Notes: generated from the sequence alone by a model not told the origin. A stretch of 64,000 nt of DNA from Entophlyctis helioformis (GCA_025526915.1 JAHLKH010000009.1:186001-250000), one strand, 5' to 3'. Counted from the stretch's first letter, positions 32,502 to 45,768 are shown. Program-made: numbers and translations.

Positions 32502-35500
32502 TCACGGCCCCGCCTGCCCCGCCTGTCCAGCTTGCCCAACCATCGACCAGCTGAACCGCTTGGCGTTGCCTGCAGGCGTCGGCGGCACCTGCCCGTCATC
32601 CACTCCGCCACCGCCACCGCCACCACGCCTGCCTTGCTCCTCCTCATCAGAATGCCCGCGTCGCACACCGTCTGCCGTCATCGTCATCGTCGTGGTCATC
32701 GTTGTTGTCGTGTTCATGGCCGTAGGCTGCCCGTCCCGACCGTCCTGCACTGCCCCGCTCGTCGCAGGCGACACCCACACGGGCGGCCGCCCAGCCTCGA
32801 GCCAGTCGCCCAACCGCGTCACCACCGCATCATAGCAAAAGATAAACTGGTCCAGCGTCTGCACGGACCCGACCCGCTGCCGCCGGATGTGGTTGACCGA
32901 CAGCGCAACAAGGTCGCCCGCCGGCAGCCGCTCCCACTCGTGCGCCACATGGTCCGGCGTGCCCACCAGCGGGCCGAGGTCGCCGCCCGGCAGCAGCGGC
33001 AGCAACGACAGCACAGAGTCGATCACGCAAAACGCCCCGGTCCGTCCGCACCCCGCCGAGCAGTGCACCACCATCGGCCCGACCGTCACTGGCGCCTCGG
33101 GCTGCTCGCCCTGCGCGTCCAAGATAATCATGTCCGTCGCCGCCTGGCCTTGCAGGTCGTTGGCAATCTCCACGAGGTCGAGCACTGACCGCGGCGACGA
33201 CACCTGGTGGTCCGGCCATGCCAGGAAATGCAGCATCCGCACCCGCCGGATCTCGGGCACCGCGTGCAGCAGCCCGACCCCAAATGGCCCCGCCGATGCG
33301 GATGATGACGACGAGCCGTCCGGGTAAGAGTGCCGCGCAGACGCCGACACGGGCGTGCTGGCCGCAGACGCACCCGTCCCGGTCCCCGCGCCAGCCGACT
33401 GCAGCACGTCCGCCACAATCTCCTTCTTGACAATAAACTCGCGGAGCAGCGTCTGCCCGTCCATGAGCACCGTCTCTTCCGCAAACTGGATCTTGAAGCA
33501 CGTCGCGCCGCCCGACGACGACGTCGCGTAGCGCTTGCTCGTGCCCACCGCGTCCGGCCAGTACCGGTGGCACTTGATCCGCCCATTCTCCTCTTCTTGC
33601 GTGAGCATGACCACAAGCCCGCAGCCTTGCTCCCACACCATTTCCCAAAACGCCCCCATCGTCGACGGCAGCGGGCCCTGCGCCGTAATGTACTGGTTCG
33701 TGCCCGCCAGACTCACCACGTGCGACGCGTTGATGTAGTCGGTGCCACTGGCTGCTGCTGCACCGCCGCCGCCGCCGCCGCCGCCGACAGGCACGCTCAG
33801 CCGCACGCGGTTGTAGTCAAACGGCAAAATGTCCGTGTAGCGGTTGAACCGCTCGTGGCCGCGCAAAAGAGCCGCGCGCATGCGGAACCGCTCGCTGTCT
33901 GCCGACCCTGGCGCAGGCCCATAGCCCGACGGACGCAGACGCTCCTGCTCGAGCTCGCGGATCGTCTCGTAGACGGCCTTGAGCGTGCGGCGGATGTTGG
34001 ACGGCGTGCCGTGCGCAATCAGGCCCACGAGCCACGACGGCAGGTAGCCTGCGCGGTCCAGCGTGGCAATGAGCGTCGAGAGCGTGGCCGCCTGCAGCCG
34101 GCTGGTGGCGGACATGGGGCTCGAGTCGGGCGTGCGGCGCGAGCGAGAGGCGAGCAGCGACTTGAGGTTGAGACGCGGCGGCTGCAGCGACGGGATGCGG
34201 GGGACGGCCGGTGCGCTGGTGGCGGTGGCTCCGTCGCTGGAGGCGGCTGTTGCTGCTGCGGTTGTTGTTGTTGTTGAAGTGGCAGGAGTGGTGCCAGGAG
34301 TGGTGTCAGTGGAGCCAGAAGAGCCAGAAGAGCCAGAAGAGCCGGCTGGGGCTGGGATGGGCAGCGTCAGACGGCCCGGATGCCCAGTGGTGACGGGGCC
34401 AGACGAGACGGGGCCGGCGGCGAGCGAGAGCTGGAGGCGGAACGAAGCGGCGCCGCGGCCTGTGCGTGCGGGGCGGGGGCCAGAGGCGGCGGTTGAGGCG
34501 GCGGTAGGCGGTGCTGCAGAGGCGAGCTGTCTGCGTTCTGCGTGGAGGCTGCCGTCGTTGGCGTCGTTGTCGAAGGCGACGTTGGCGTTGTTGGCGTTGG
34601 CAAAGATGCGATTGCGTGTCAGCACGATCCAGACAGCCACATGGACAGACAGGCAGACGTGGCAGCGTAGACGCGGCAGCATAGACTGGCGTGTGCACTG
34701 CAGACCGACAGCCACGCAGACACACGCAGACAGCCACGCAGACACAACCATACAACTACCCACCTCAGCAGCTCGGGTGGCGGATCGATGCCCGACGCCA
34801 GCATGGCGGCCACGTGCGCAGACAGCGCGCGGCGGTCTGCAAGCGACAGCGGCTGCTCAAACGTCGGCAGCGAGGCCACTGTCCGCAGCGTCCGCTTGCC
34901 CTGCGCGTCCTGCGTGTCCTGCGCATCCTGCCCCTCCTGTCCCTCCTGCCCGACATATGCGTCGTGCATTGGCGCCGGTGGCACTTGCATCGCCACAGAT
35001 GGCGGGTGGCCGTGCTGCGCTGCCGCTGCCGCTGCTGCTGCTGTCACAAGTTCTGCCGCCTGGCCGGTGGGCACCCGTGCTGGATCATCCACGTCCATGC
35101 TGTCGGCCCCCGTCGGTGCACCGTCGTCCATCGCCGTCCCGATGCCGCTCGGAACAACGGCATCTGGCCGTGCGTCTTGCTGTGCCGGCGCTACTGCCCC
35201 TGCGCTGTTGTGTGGATCCAAGAGTCCACGTGCAGGCGTAGGCGGCCGCAGTACAATCGCCACTCCCGACGTGTCCATCTCGTCTTGTTGCTGCTGCTGC
35301 TGCTCCTCCTGGTGCTGCTTGTGTAGCTGCGCTGTAAGCAAAGATGGCGGAGATTGCGACATCGACTGCGGCTGCTGCCTTGACGCAAACCCCAGGTCGC
35401 CATCGCCATCGCCCGCACTTGCACTTGCACCAGACGACTCGTTTGTAAGGCTCGACGTGGATGTCAGGACCGATGCCTCGGAAACAGGCGGCAGCGATCC

Positions 35501-36919
35501 GCTCGATCCGGTGCCTATCCGGAGTCTCAGCATCGGCTTGACAGCCGGCTTTGTAGCCCCACTCTCGGCCATCTGACCACCGCTGCCGCTGGTCGCTATG
35601 GCGCTTGGTGCACTCGACGACATCAAGACAGCCGGCGCGGCGGGCACGGGAAACACGGGCAGCCCAGACGCATCACCGGACGCATCGTCATCCGGAAAGA
35701 TGATGTGCGGCACAGCCGACATGGGCGTCTCAAAGCCGCCGTCGGGTCCAACACCGGCACTCGTCGGCGCCGACCCTGATCCTAGTGCACTCGGCCCGGC
35801 GGCCCCACCGTGAGCGCGACCCGTGTAAACGCGTGCACCCGTCACATCGCCCGTCGGCGACACCCGTCCTGCACCACTGCGACTGCTGCCGATGCCACCG
35901 ATACCGCCGATACCGTTGCCGACTCCAGAGAGAATCAGATGCGCAACCGCAGGCGACGACGGCGACGACGTGGGTGCAGCTCTCATCACACCCATCATGC
36001 CCGAGTCCTCGCCCAAGCCCGCCGACGCCGATGCCGATGCCGACGCCGGCCCACTCCCACTGTTCGCCGCACCAGCCGCACTGGTCCCGCTCGAAGTGCC
36101 GCCCGACGACCCAATCAGCAAGCCGGGCAGCAGCGACAGCCGCCGCTGCGTGAACCGCGTGGGCTGGGCGGCCGCCACGACATGCACGTCCGACGACGTG
36201 GCGGCAGCCGACGGCACGAGCTGCGACGCGGTGGCAGCGGCCGCGAGCGACGGCGCAAAGTCGAGGAAGCGCAGCAGCGACGAGTAGCGGTTGCTGAGCG
36301 AGGTGGGGCGGTAGAGGATCTTGCGGGCGGGGTCCTGTCCGTCCACCATGGCATCGAGTTGCTGCGGCTGTTGTTGGGGTTGCTGCGGTTGCGATTGCGA
36401 TTGCTGCGATTGCGAGGGCGATGACCAGAACGACGCCTGCTGTGGCAGTGAGTAGCGGTGCCAGGATCCAAGACTCGGGCCGTTGCCGGCCGATGCGGTG
36501 GCGGTGGTGGTGGTGGAGGTGGAGGTGGTGGCTGCAGAGGAGCGGCCAGCGTGCTGCTGTTGGTGCTGCTGGTGGTTGTGCTGGTCGTGCTGCTGCTGTT
36601 GGTTGTGGGATCTGGACAGCGCCGAGTTGCCGCTGTAGGCGTAGACGTTGCTGACGGTCGGCAGGCTCGGCGCGGCCACCTCGGCCAGGCCCGTCAGCGG
36701 AGCGAACCGCCACAGGGCTGGGGCGGGTGCGGCGGCAGCGTCGTTCGCTGCGGGCGAATGCACCGGCTGAGGCGTCGGCGTCGAGAAGGAGCGCCAGCTG
36801 GCTCCTGCAGGGCTGGCGGGGCCAGTGGGGCCGCCGTAGTTGTTGCTCGCGGGACCGCCGTAGTTGTTGCCGCCGCTGGCGTCGTTGGCGTCGTTTGTGT
36901 CATTGCCACGGACAGACGG

Positions 36920-36950
<31 letters not shown>

Positions 36951-36976
36951 GCCGCTTGCGACTGCGCGGCACCCAT
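32502..36976 (-). CDS. Receptor-less classical protein tyrosine phosphatase with long N-terminal region
   Basis: Exon 1 (36976-34764) and exon 2 (tentatively 34548-32502) give about 1,419 residues. The start MGAAQS has Gly2 and Ser6, a good N-myristoylation context. The first ~740 residues are Gln/Ser/Ala/Gly-rich and disordered, ending in a helical segment (LSLADRRALSAHVAAMLASG). The C-terminal third is a complete PTP domain: NRYTDILPFDYNRVRL (pTyr loop), DYINASHV, QGPLPSTMGAFWEMVWEQ, the WPD loop in FLAWPDHQVSSP, the signature VVHCSAGCGRTGAFCVIDS with Cys, Arg and Thr in place, and the Q loop QTLDQFIFCYDAV. All catalytic residues are present, so it should be active. The acceptor of the single intron was picked by phase and is less certain than the rest. 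Confidence 0.88.
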
Positions 36977-37439
36977 CGCTGACTAAGCCAGACAGGCGGG
37001 CGGGGTTGCTGCTGCTGCTGCTGCTGCGTGGCTCGCACAGGAAGGAGGCGGGGCCAGATGGGCAGCCGCTGCTGCTGGTCGTGGTGGTGAAGGTGCAGAG
37101 AAGCGGTGCGCACACTTGGCGTGGCGTTTGCGGCGTTTGTGAAAAACGGCAGGACGCGAGCCTCGGCGTCTTCTCCAACATCTTCTCCAGTGCCTTCTCC
37201 AACACCTGCGCCAGTGCCCCCTCCAGTGCCTGCGCCAACACCCACATCGTGATCGGCACGACGCCGCGCGGCGGCCCCGCATCTCCCTCGCATGGCCGCT
37301 CCTCAGTGGCTGCTCGATCTGCAGGCATACCCGGAATGCCCTGCCCTGCCTTGCCGCGCCTCGTCGCGCCATCAACCACAACCGAGACGCGGCCATCTCG
37401 GCACTTGTTCTGGCGCTCGCGCCATTCAACGGCATAGCC
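36977..37439. promoter_or_regulatory. Divergent promoter region, PTP / adenylyl cyclase
   Basis: 463 bp between two divergent start codons. CTG repeats flank the PTP start. No gene, TATA box or other recognisable site was seen. An in-frame upstream ATG for the cyclase was not found. Confidence 0.5.
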
Positions 37440-40400
37440 ATGAAGAGCCATGAAAACCAGCTTACAACCACTTTCCACAACACACAGCGACGCGTTCTGC
37501 AGTCCATGGTCGACTTTGGCGAGCCGGCTGCCCAACCCCTGACAGCCGCATCACCCCCCGCGTCGCCGTCGCCGCAGCCCCATCCCACAACATCTGCCCC
37601 CTCCTCTCCGCCTTCCACATCCACATCACAAGCACAGCAAGCACACCGCTCAAACTCAAACGGCAGCAGCGACAGCGGCACAACACCAACAGCTGCATCT
37701 GCGTCTGCAAAACAACCGCTCCTCAAACGCACGCTCTCTGTATCCGCCAAGCCGTCCAACTCCAATGGCAACGCCAAAGCCCGCGCGTCCAGGCTGCAAC
37801 GGAAACCCACGTTTCTGTCGCCGTACGGCGCTGACCGCATGAGCCCCTTCACTCGCTTCCTGGGCCGGATGTTCAACCATATCGGCACCGTCGCCCGCGT
37901 CCCTCTGTCCATGTCGGACGGCAAAGTCGCGCCTATCGAAGAGTACATTGCGCGCGACATCCAACGGTCGGCTCAGGCCGAGCAAGAGTCGTTGCTCCAG
38001 CAGTCGCTCGGCTTGTCCCCGCACCAGCAACAGCAGCAGCAGCAACAGCAACAACTTCAAATCCAGCCGCTGTCGAAAGAGGGTGCCAGCAAACAGAGTA
38101 GCATAATGGACAATGGCCATTTCTTGGACATGTCCATGTCCATGGCCATGCCGGCTGGTATTCGGTCGTCAGCGCCTCTCGTCCAAGTCGCCAACGACGA
38201 AACACGCGGCACACATACATCGATCCCTATACTGTCCTCGCCAGACGCACAGGCAGATACCCAGCAGCCCGATCCAGCAGAGCTGCAGTCCATTCCATCG
38301 TCGGCCCCGCCACCACCGCCGCCGCCGCCACCACCACCACCACCCGGCCAGGACGGCCCGCAGCAATCGCTCAACTGGACGCTCTTTGTCCACCCACGAA
38401 CACTCCGGTTCATCTCGCCCGAAATGGAGGTCCACTACATCCGCACCTGTCTCCTCAAGAACCGTGTGATCATGCTGCGCATCGTGTCGTTCCTCGGTCT
38501 CATCATCATGGCAGTCAATGTCCAGTCCATAGTAATGTCGCCGCTGCTGGCCGTGCTGTGGGCGTGCAATGCGGTCATCATGGTGTGCGTGAGCGCGCTG
38601 TCGTGGTTCCGCGCTGGCGCCGTGTACATTCGCGTGGCTACCTCGTGGCCGCATGGTGCTGCGATCCTCAAAGGCGTCGAGGTAATCCTCGCTTTCGAGG
38701 CTCTTCTTCTAGCGCATTGCGCTCACACTCACTTGCACGACCGCACGCGCTGACCCGCTGTTGACTGGCAGATCTTTATTGTCATGTGCATGTCATGGTA
38801 CGATATCCTTAACGGCGTCGATTCTGGTCGCGTCATTGGCTCAGCATCCATCCTTGGCATCTTCTATTTCTGTCTGTCGAGCGGCCTGACGTCCACGTAC
38901 ATCGAGTCGCTCATTGGCGTGGCAGGTATCCTGTGCATGTCCATGATCAAGTGTGTCCTCATCACCACTTTTCCGCCGCCAGACACGCTGCCACCGGGCC
39001 AGACATCGCTACAGCCGCTGGATGCATGGAACCGCGTCGTGGTGTACCTGCTGCCCATTGCGTGCGCGTTAGTCACCATCTCGGAGCTCGTGGTTCCGGG
39101 CGACCGTATACGTCGCATCAGGTGCGTCTAGCCGTGCCCTGCCCTGCTTCCCTGACAAGATCGCCTCCACCACCACCACGACCAGCAGCTGTGCTAACAG
39201 CACGATGGTATCCAGCTACCTCAAGACGCATTTCGTGGAGTCGCAGCTCAAGGAAACCAACATCGAGCGTGCAAAGACGGACTACCTGTTGTCCGTATGT
39301 CTGCCCAAATCTGTCATCGCCAAGCTCAAGGGCCAGATGACGTTTGACTTGATCGCACACCGCTACGAAGACGGTACAGCCACTTTGCCTCTCTCCCCTT
39401 CCCTCTCTCGTTGCACGCCAACCACACTGCGCTTGTGCAGGAGACTAACACCGCGCGTGTGTGTGGGTGACAGCGACAGTCATGTTCGGCGAGCTCAAAA
39501 ACTTCAAGGAGATTGCCGCCACCATGGGATCGATGAAACAAACCATCATGATCATCAACAGCCTGTTTGAGCGTGTCGACGAAACCATTTTCGATTTCGA
39601 GTCGCTCGAGAAGATCAAGGTGCGTGTGCGATTCCCTCCCTCTCACACACTCACTCATTCGCTCGCTCGTTCGTCTACATGCTGACTCCATGCATGCCGA
39701 CGCGTGTCCAGACGATATCCAACAAGTTTCTCATTGTCGGCGGCCTGGTGGGCGATACCGCGCCGCACCTCACCGAGATGCTGGACATGGCGCTTGATCT
39801 CCTGGCCGCGTACTCGACACCGCAGTCGGTGCTCGTCGACGACGCCGGGTCGACCACCGAGGTCGTGTTCCGGCTCGGCTTCGGCCTGGCTGTCGGCCCG
39901 CTCGTCGCCTGCATTGTCGGCAAGAAAAAGTTTGTCTACGAGATCTATGGGGATGTTGTCAACATCTCGTCGCGGTTTCTGGGCCAGGCGACGTGTGGGC
40001 AGGTTGTCGTGTCGGACAAGGTGCTGGACCGTGTCAAGGACGGTAAGCGGATGCCGTGGCTCGCCAGCGTGTGCGGCGAGTGCGGCGAGTGCATGCACAG
40101 GTGTGTGTGTGTGTATAAGACCACTCAACAGGCTGTACTCGTGTGTGTGTGCACCGGACAGGATACGAGAGCGAAGAGATTGGCCAGCGGCTTGTCAAGG
40201 GCAAAGGCAAGGTCAACCTGCACAACATCGTGTCCCGGAAACGGCGGCGTGACGCTGGCGTGAGCTTGCTGGTTCCAGACGCGCCGGTCGGTGCAGACGA
40301 GTCGTTGGTCGATGTGGCCAACCGGTCGTCTGTCGTCCTGCCATCCATGCGTCCAAGCGTCGCTGGCGCTCCAGTCGCTCCTGGAAGCTCTGCTGCATCT

Positions 40401-41473
40401 GCCTCGCAGCTTCCACAGACATCGCAACAGGCGCTTGGATCAACGCAGCAGCAACAGCCACAGCCGCCAGTCGCAACTGGACGCGAGCGGTTCAAGTCCG
40501 TCACGCTTGCCAAGATCATCCGTGGCAACACTGTCGCGCAGTTGGTGAATGCTGCTGCCGGTGGCGGCGCCGGTGGCAGTGGTGGAGCTGGAAATGCGAG
40601 TACACTGCCACAGGGCGGTCCTGGCCAGGCGGCACAGCTTCCCGGCGGCCAGCTCAACGTGCCCGCCCCGCCGCCGCCATCAACCGCAGGCACGACAATA
40701 CCAGCCTCGTCGCACCCGTTTGCGCGTATGGCGACATTCAAGCGGCACGGCGGTGGGCACGTTGGCACCATTCCTATCATCACCGAAGGCGCAACCGACG
40801 CATTCGAGACCGGCGACGCGTCCGTACAGCCGCAACAACCGCCACAGCCGCGTGGGTTGTCGGCCTTTGCGGCGATTGCCGAACGGCGTCAGTCCGCCGC
40901 GCAAGTGCAGCTGCGGCCCATGGACCGAGTGAGTCTCTGCCCCGGCCTGTTGCTTCATCATCCAGCCTGCATCCGGCTCGCCGGGTTGGCTCCACCACCA
41001 CACTAACACGCACATGCACACATCCAGCCAAACAGGTACTCGGACATGTCGATGCTGCCTGTGCAGGAGATCGACTCGGCACAGCAGTCGCGCCGCTCGA
41101 GCGTCAATGTCGAGTTTCCGTCGGCCCTCGACCGCTCCACATCGGGAGCGTTCACCGCGCTCATCGGCGGCTCGCGACAGCCCTCGGTGCCCGTCCCGGT
41201 GTCGGTACCCATGCCCGTGCCAAGCCAGCGTCGGCAGTCTGTGGAGCAGTACACGCGCATGTCGCCGGCAGGCTCCGGGTCGCTTGCCGACTCGCACGCG
41301 TTCGCGCCGAGATCTGCGATGCACATGTCGCAGACGGCAGGCGATCTCAAGTCGCTGGCTGGGTTTGCCCGGCGTATCGGCGGGCCAGGCGGCGGCCCCG
41401 GCGTGTCCATCATCCAGATCGAGTCTATGGCTTCGTTTGGGAGTCTGGCGCCACCGCCGACCCTGCCGCCCTC

Positions 41474-41511
<38 letters not shown>

Positions 41512-44500
41512 GGACGGCTAGCCTCAGCGCGAGCATGAACGGATATGCCGGTGGTGGAGGGAGTGCAGGAGCGAGTCCGCTGCGATCTAGCGTGCACTCG
41601 CGCGGGAGCAGTACAGATAGCAAGATTGCTGGTGTGGCGACTGGCGCGTCGACTAACACCGGAGGGACTGGATCAGCTGCAGGAACTGGTGTTGGTGCAC
41701 TCGCAGCGAGTGTGGGTATGGCGACTGGGCTGCCGCCGCTGTTTGCACCAATGGCGGCCGGCAGAGCGCTCTTGCCGACCGGGATGAGCGATATCGTCAG
41801 CATGGCATTCAACCAGCGCAAGACGTCGCCACAGTTGCCGAGAAGTCGAGAACCAGACGGCGATCCGAGCGGTCATGTTGCACTGCCGGGAACATCTGTC
41901 GCGTCAGGAGCCACGCCGGCGCCAGCGACCAGCACGACCACCACAATCGCCACGACCGCCACGCCTGGACTTGCACCTTCCGGCACGACAAGCACAGCCA
42001 TGGACGGGCGGCCGGCAGACACCGCAGCACGGCCGGCACCCTTGGGATCTGTACCCAACGCAGGCAGTTTTGTCCGCCGAAAGACGACATCCAAGAAAGC
42101 CGTGATTGTGGACAACAGCACCAGCCATGACGTGGACGCCAACGAGACAGCTGCTCCCCTCAATCCGCTGGACAACGACTCGACCGCCGCTGCTACCATC
42201 GCAGCACTCCTCGACCCGCATCGGCGGCCAGAGTACAACCGCGCCGACACGGCATTGCATCACCAGATCCAGTCGTCACAGCAACACCAGCCGCTCCCAC
42301 AGCTGCTCGAAGGCGACGATGACGACGACGACGACGACGACGACGATGGCGCCGATGCTATCGAGACGGATTTTCTGGATATTCCTGGAGGCGGCTACCA
42401 GTCTGAGCACTCGATCAACCGCTCACCGACACTGCTCCTGCCGCGGGCCACGACCGCACGCCGATCGCAAGTCACCGTCAAGCGCGCGCTGACTGTGCAA
42501 GAAGAAGCCAAGGTGGCCGAGACGTCGCGCGACGCCAAAGACTTTGTCATGGACGTCATTCTCCGCATGTGCGAGAAGATTGGCGGCATCACAGCTGCTG
42601 CGGGCGGCAAGGGGTCGCACTCGCAGCGGTACATGCGCGTCATTTACAACGAGATCAATCCGCAGACACTGGCATTCTATCATCCGGCGCTCGAGGAGCA
42701 GTTCCGCTCCGACTATGTCACGGCAACATGGGCACTGTTTCTGCGTGGCAATATGCGCATCCTGGTGGTCGAGGTGCTGTTTCTGGTGCTGGGCCTGCAC
42801 TCGTACTGGATGGGCGAGTCGGCAGACTTGTGGCGCGACTCGCAGACGCTGGCTCTGGTGGCCAGCGCGGCCGTTGCGAGTCTCGGCGCTCTCCTCGTCT
42901 CCACCGTCGTCGCCATCCGCTTCGACGATGTCGCGAACCCGCTGCACGCCTTCCGCCACCGCATCATCCATTTCTACATTGTCGTGTCGAGCCTGCTGCT
43001 GTCGGCCCTTGTCGTGTCGCTGCCGTGGTCGCGCCTCGGCACCTACGACTTTATGGTCGGCGCTACGATCCCGCAGCTGGTGGGCTACTCGATCATGCGC
43101 ATGGACGGCATCATCTTCATCTACAAGACACGCACCACCGCGTGCGTCGGCTTTGCTATGATGGGCCTCCAGCACCTGCTTGGCCAGACAACGTGGCAAA
43201 CGACCCTCACAGTCACGTTCTGCTCGGCCCTGATCTACGCAACGTTCTTGCGGTCGATGCGGTCGACGCGGCTAGAGTACCTGCTCGATGTCATCATGGA
43301 CACCCAGGCGGATCTCGTGTGGAACGAAATGGAAAAGAGCTCGCGGCTGCTGTACAATATCCTGCCCGAGACGGTCATCACGCGGCTCGTGCGCGAACCG
43401 ACCTCGATTGTCTACGAAGAGCTGCAGATGGTGTCGGTGCTGTTCATGGATATCGTCAGGTACGTGCACTGAACAGTGTGTGGATGGGAGGAGGGGGGGG
43501 GGGGGGGGGGGGGGGGGGTCGTGTCGCAGCGCAGTCCGACGCGACTGCCACGCTGCCGAGTCTAACTCTGCGATGACTGCAGCTTCACGGTCATGTCGGG
43601 CAACAAGGAGCCCATCATCATTGTCGAGATGCTCAACACGCTCTTCACGTTCATTGACCACATGACCGAAGAGTACTGTGTCGAAAAGGTAGACTGCCAT
43701 TCCCGCACTCGCGTCTCTGTGCCTTGGACTCACATGGCTGCCATGGCTGCGGCAGATCACGACGATCGGTGATGCCTATGTCGCCTGCTCGTCCATCACG
43801 GGCCAGTCGGACGACTCGTTTGGCGCAACGTCCATCTGCATGGTCGCGCTCCAGATGCAAGCCTACGTCGAGCGCGTCTTCAACACTCTGCCCGTCGTTG
43901 CCAACAACTTCTCGTCCGCCGTATCCATCCGTATCGGTATCAACACAGGTACGCTCTGTCTGCACTTGCACACAGCGTGCCGTCGACGCGTGTGCTGACT
44001 TGGCCGTGACGATACACAGGACCCTGCTATGCCGCCATCATGGGCGGGCCGCGCAACTTTCGCTACAACGTGCTGGGCGATACCGTGGATGGAGCCGAAA
44101 AGGCAAGCCACATCTCATCACACCCTCTGTCTGTCTGTTCGTCTGTCTGTCTTTGCACACCGCGTCCTCACACTCGACCGCGACAGTTGCAAGAGACGGC
44201 ACCTCCAGGCCGCGTGAGCATCTCGGCATCCACGTACGACCGTGTGTATGACGTGTACGGGTTCGGGTTCGAGGAGCATCCAGTGACCGTGCCGGGCGTG
44301 CCGCACACGCCGTACATTATCACGCTCGTCGACGAAGGGCTGCTTGATCTGGACAGCGAGTACTACTGGCCTGCACCCGACGGCGGTGCTGGCACAGGGA
44401 CGGGGCCAGGGACAGGGACGGGGCCAGGTGGTGATGGCAGTGGCGGCAGTGACGGCGGTGGGACAACCGGTGGTGGAGGCGGTGGCGGTGGCAGTGGCGG

Positions 44501-45607
44501 TGGAGATCCGCTCAACTCGTCTGGTGGCAGTGTGGCAGGATACAACGGCCGCATCTCGATCAGCACGTCAAACGCTGCACCGCCGCCGGTGCCCACGAGC
44601 GGCTCACACGACCGACGGCGGTTGTCTGTCACGAGCACCGGCACCGGCACCGCGCCGCCCGGGTCCGTCCCGCCATCTGTTGCCGCTCCTCCTGTCGCCA
44701 GCATCCACGGATCACTGTCCGACACTCGCACCTCGGGCACGTTCCATGGCCGCGACTCTGCGTCCATGGATCCGTCCGCCTCGTTCAGCCACGCCAGCGG
44801 CACGCGTCGCCCGTCCATGGAGCATGTCCACGCAAGCCGCGGGTCCGGCCTGGTCGGCTCGTCGACCGCCGGCACCCAGCCCGCCGGTCCGCCGCTTCCG
44901 CCATACTCGGGCACCGTCATGAGCGCTGTCCCCCACTCGCTGCGATCGCATACTCGCAGGTCGTCGTTGCCCAACCTCCAGCCTGTGCGGTTGCCGCCCG
45001 GCATGATGGCGGCCGCTCCGCAGCTCCCTGTTATCCCTGCAAGAGGGTCGCCGGCGTCGTTGGGTCCGGCTTCCGCGTGGTCGCCAAACGATCCTCAGCC
45101 GACGCAGCAACAACACACGCCACAGCAACAGCACACGCCACAGCAGCAACACACGCCGCAGCAGACGCATCACGGCCGCACAGACTCGGTGACGTCTCGG
45201 GCATCGTCGCACCACCAGCTGGCACCCGCCACCCTCCCCTGTCTCGCCGAAAGAGCATCATGGACAACTACACCGCGTCGCGTGACTCGTTGTCAACCGG
45301 CACGTCATCGCAACCGCAGCCGCCGTCGCACATACGCAGCATCAACGCGCTGGCACTGCCGCTATCAGGGGCCGGCGGCGACATGCTCTCGTCCAGCATG
45401 ACCAATCAAACGTTCCTGTCGATCCCTGGCGCTGGCGGCGCTGGCGGCGCTGGTGGTGGTGGTGGCAGCAGCAATGCAGGGATATCTCGCAGGGCTCCCA
45501 CCTTTCGCGATCTGAGCCATGTGGGGACAACAGACGGACTGATTGTCCCCAGCGTGGGCATGAAACGCCGCGGAAGCACCATGCTGTCCAATATGCCGAC
45601 CTCGTGA
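37440..45607 (+). CDS. 12-TM class III adenylyl cyclase with C2-like then C1-like catalytic domains
   Basis: Makes cAMP at a membrane (inferred). Exons: 37440-38681, 38772-39121, 39201-39373, 39474-39619, 39712-40042, 40162-40928, 41028-43459, 43583-43688, 43756-43948, 44020-44102, 44187-45607; about 2,414 residues. Order: disordered N terminus with polyQ and polyP; six TM helices; cyclase domain 1; a ~700-residue Ser/Gln/Asp-rich linker; six more TM helices; cyclase domain 2; a long disordered C terminus. Domain 1 has VMFGELKNFKE (no metal Asp) but EKIKTISNKFLIVGGL with the adenine-binding Lys, and YEIYGDVVNISSRF with Asn and Arg. Domain 2 has VLFMDIVSFT and TIGDAYVA (both metal Asp) but GDTVDGAEK in place of N/R. 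The intron at 44103-44186 is GC...AG. One base is missing near 45234 (CTCCCCTG), and the reading frame resumes RRKSIMDNYTASRDS. Confidence 0.92.
41471..41513 (+). repeat. CAG repeat coding polyglutamine in the cyclase
   Basis: About 14 near-perfect CAG/CAG-like codons encode a run of Gln in the linker between the two membrane modules. Confidence 0.85.
43493..43518 (+). repeat. Poly(G)26 homopolymer in a cyclase intron
   Basis: An uninterrupted run of 26 G residues, preceded by GGGAGGAG, inside the 43460-43582 intron that splits the first metal-binding motif (VLFMDIV|SFT). It is by far the longest homopolymer in the window. Confidence 0.95.
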
Positions 45608-45768
45608 TCCCCAGCCCCTGGCTCTTCCGCAACGAACCCCCACCCCCCTCTCCCTTCTCTCGTCCTTGCCACAATACAATCATGCAATACATACATCCAG
45701 AGCATTACCCAAGCGGGAGGTTGCGGTTCGGTTAGCGCAGGCTGGCGCACCTTGATCATGCCCCTGTT

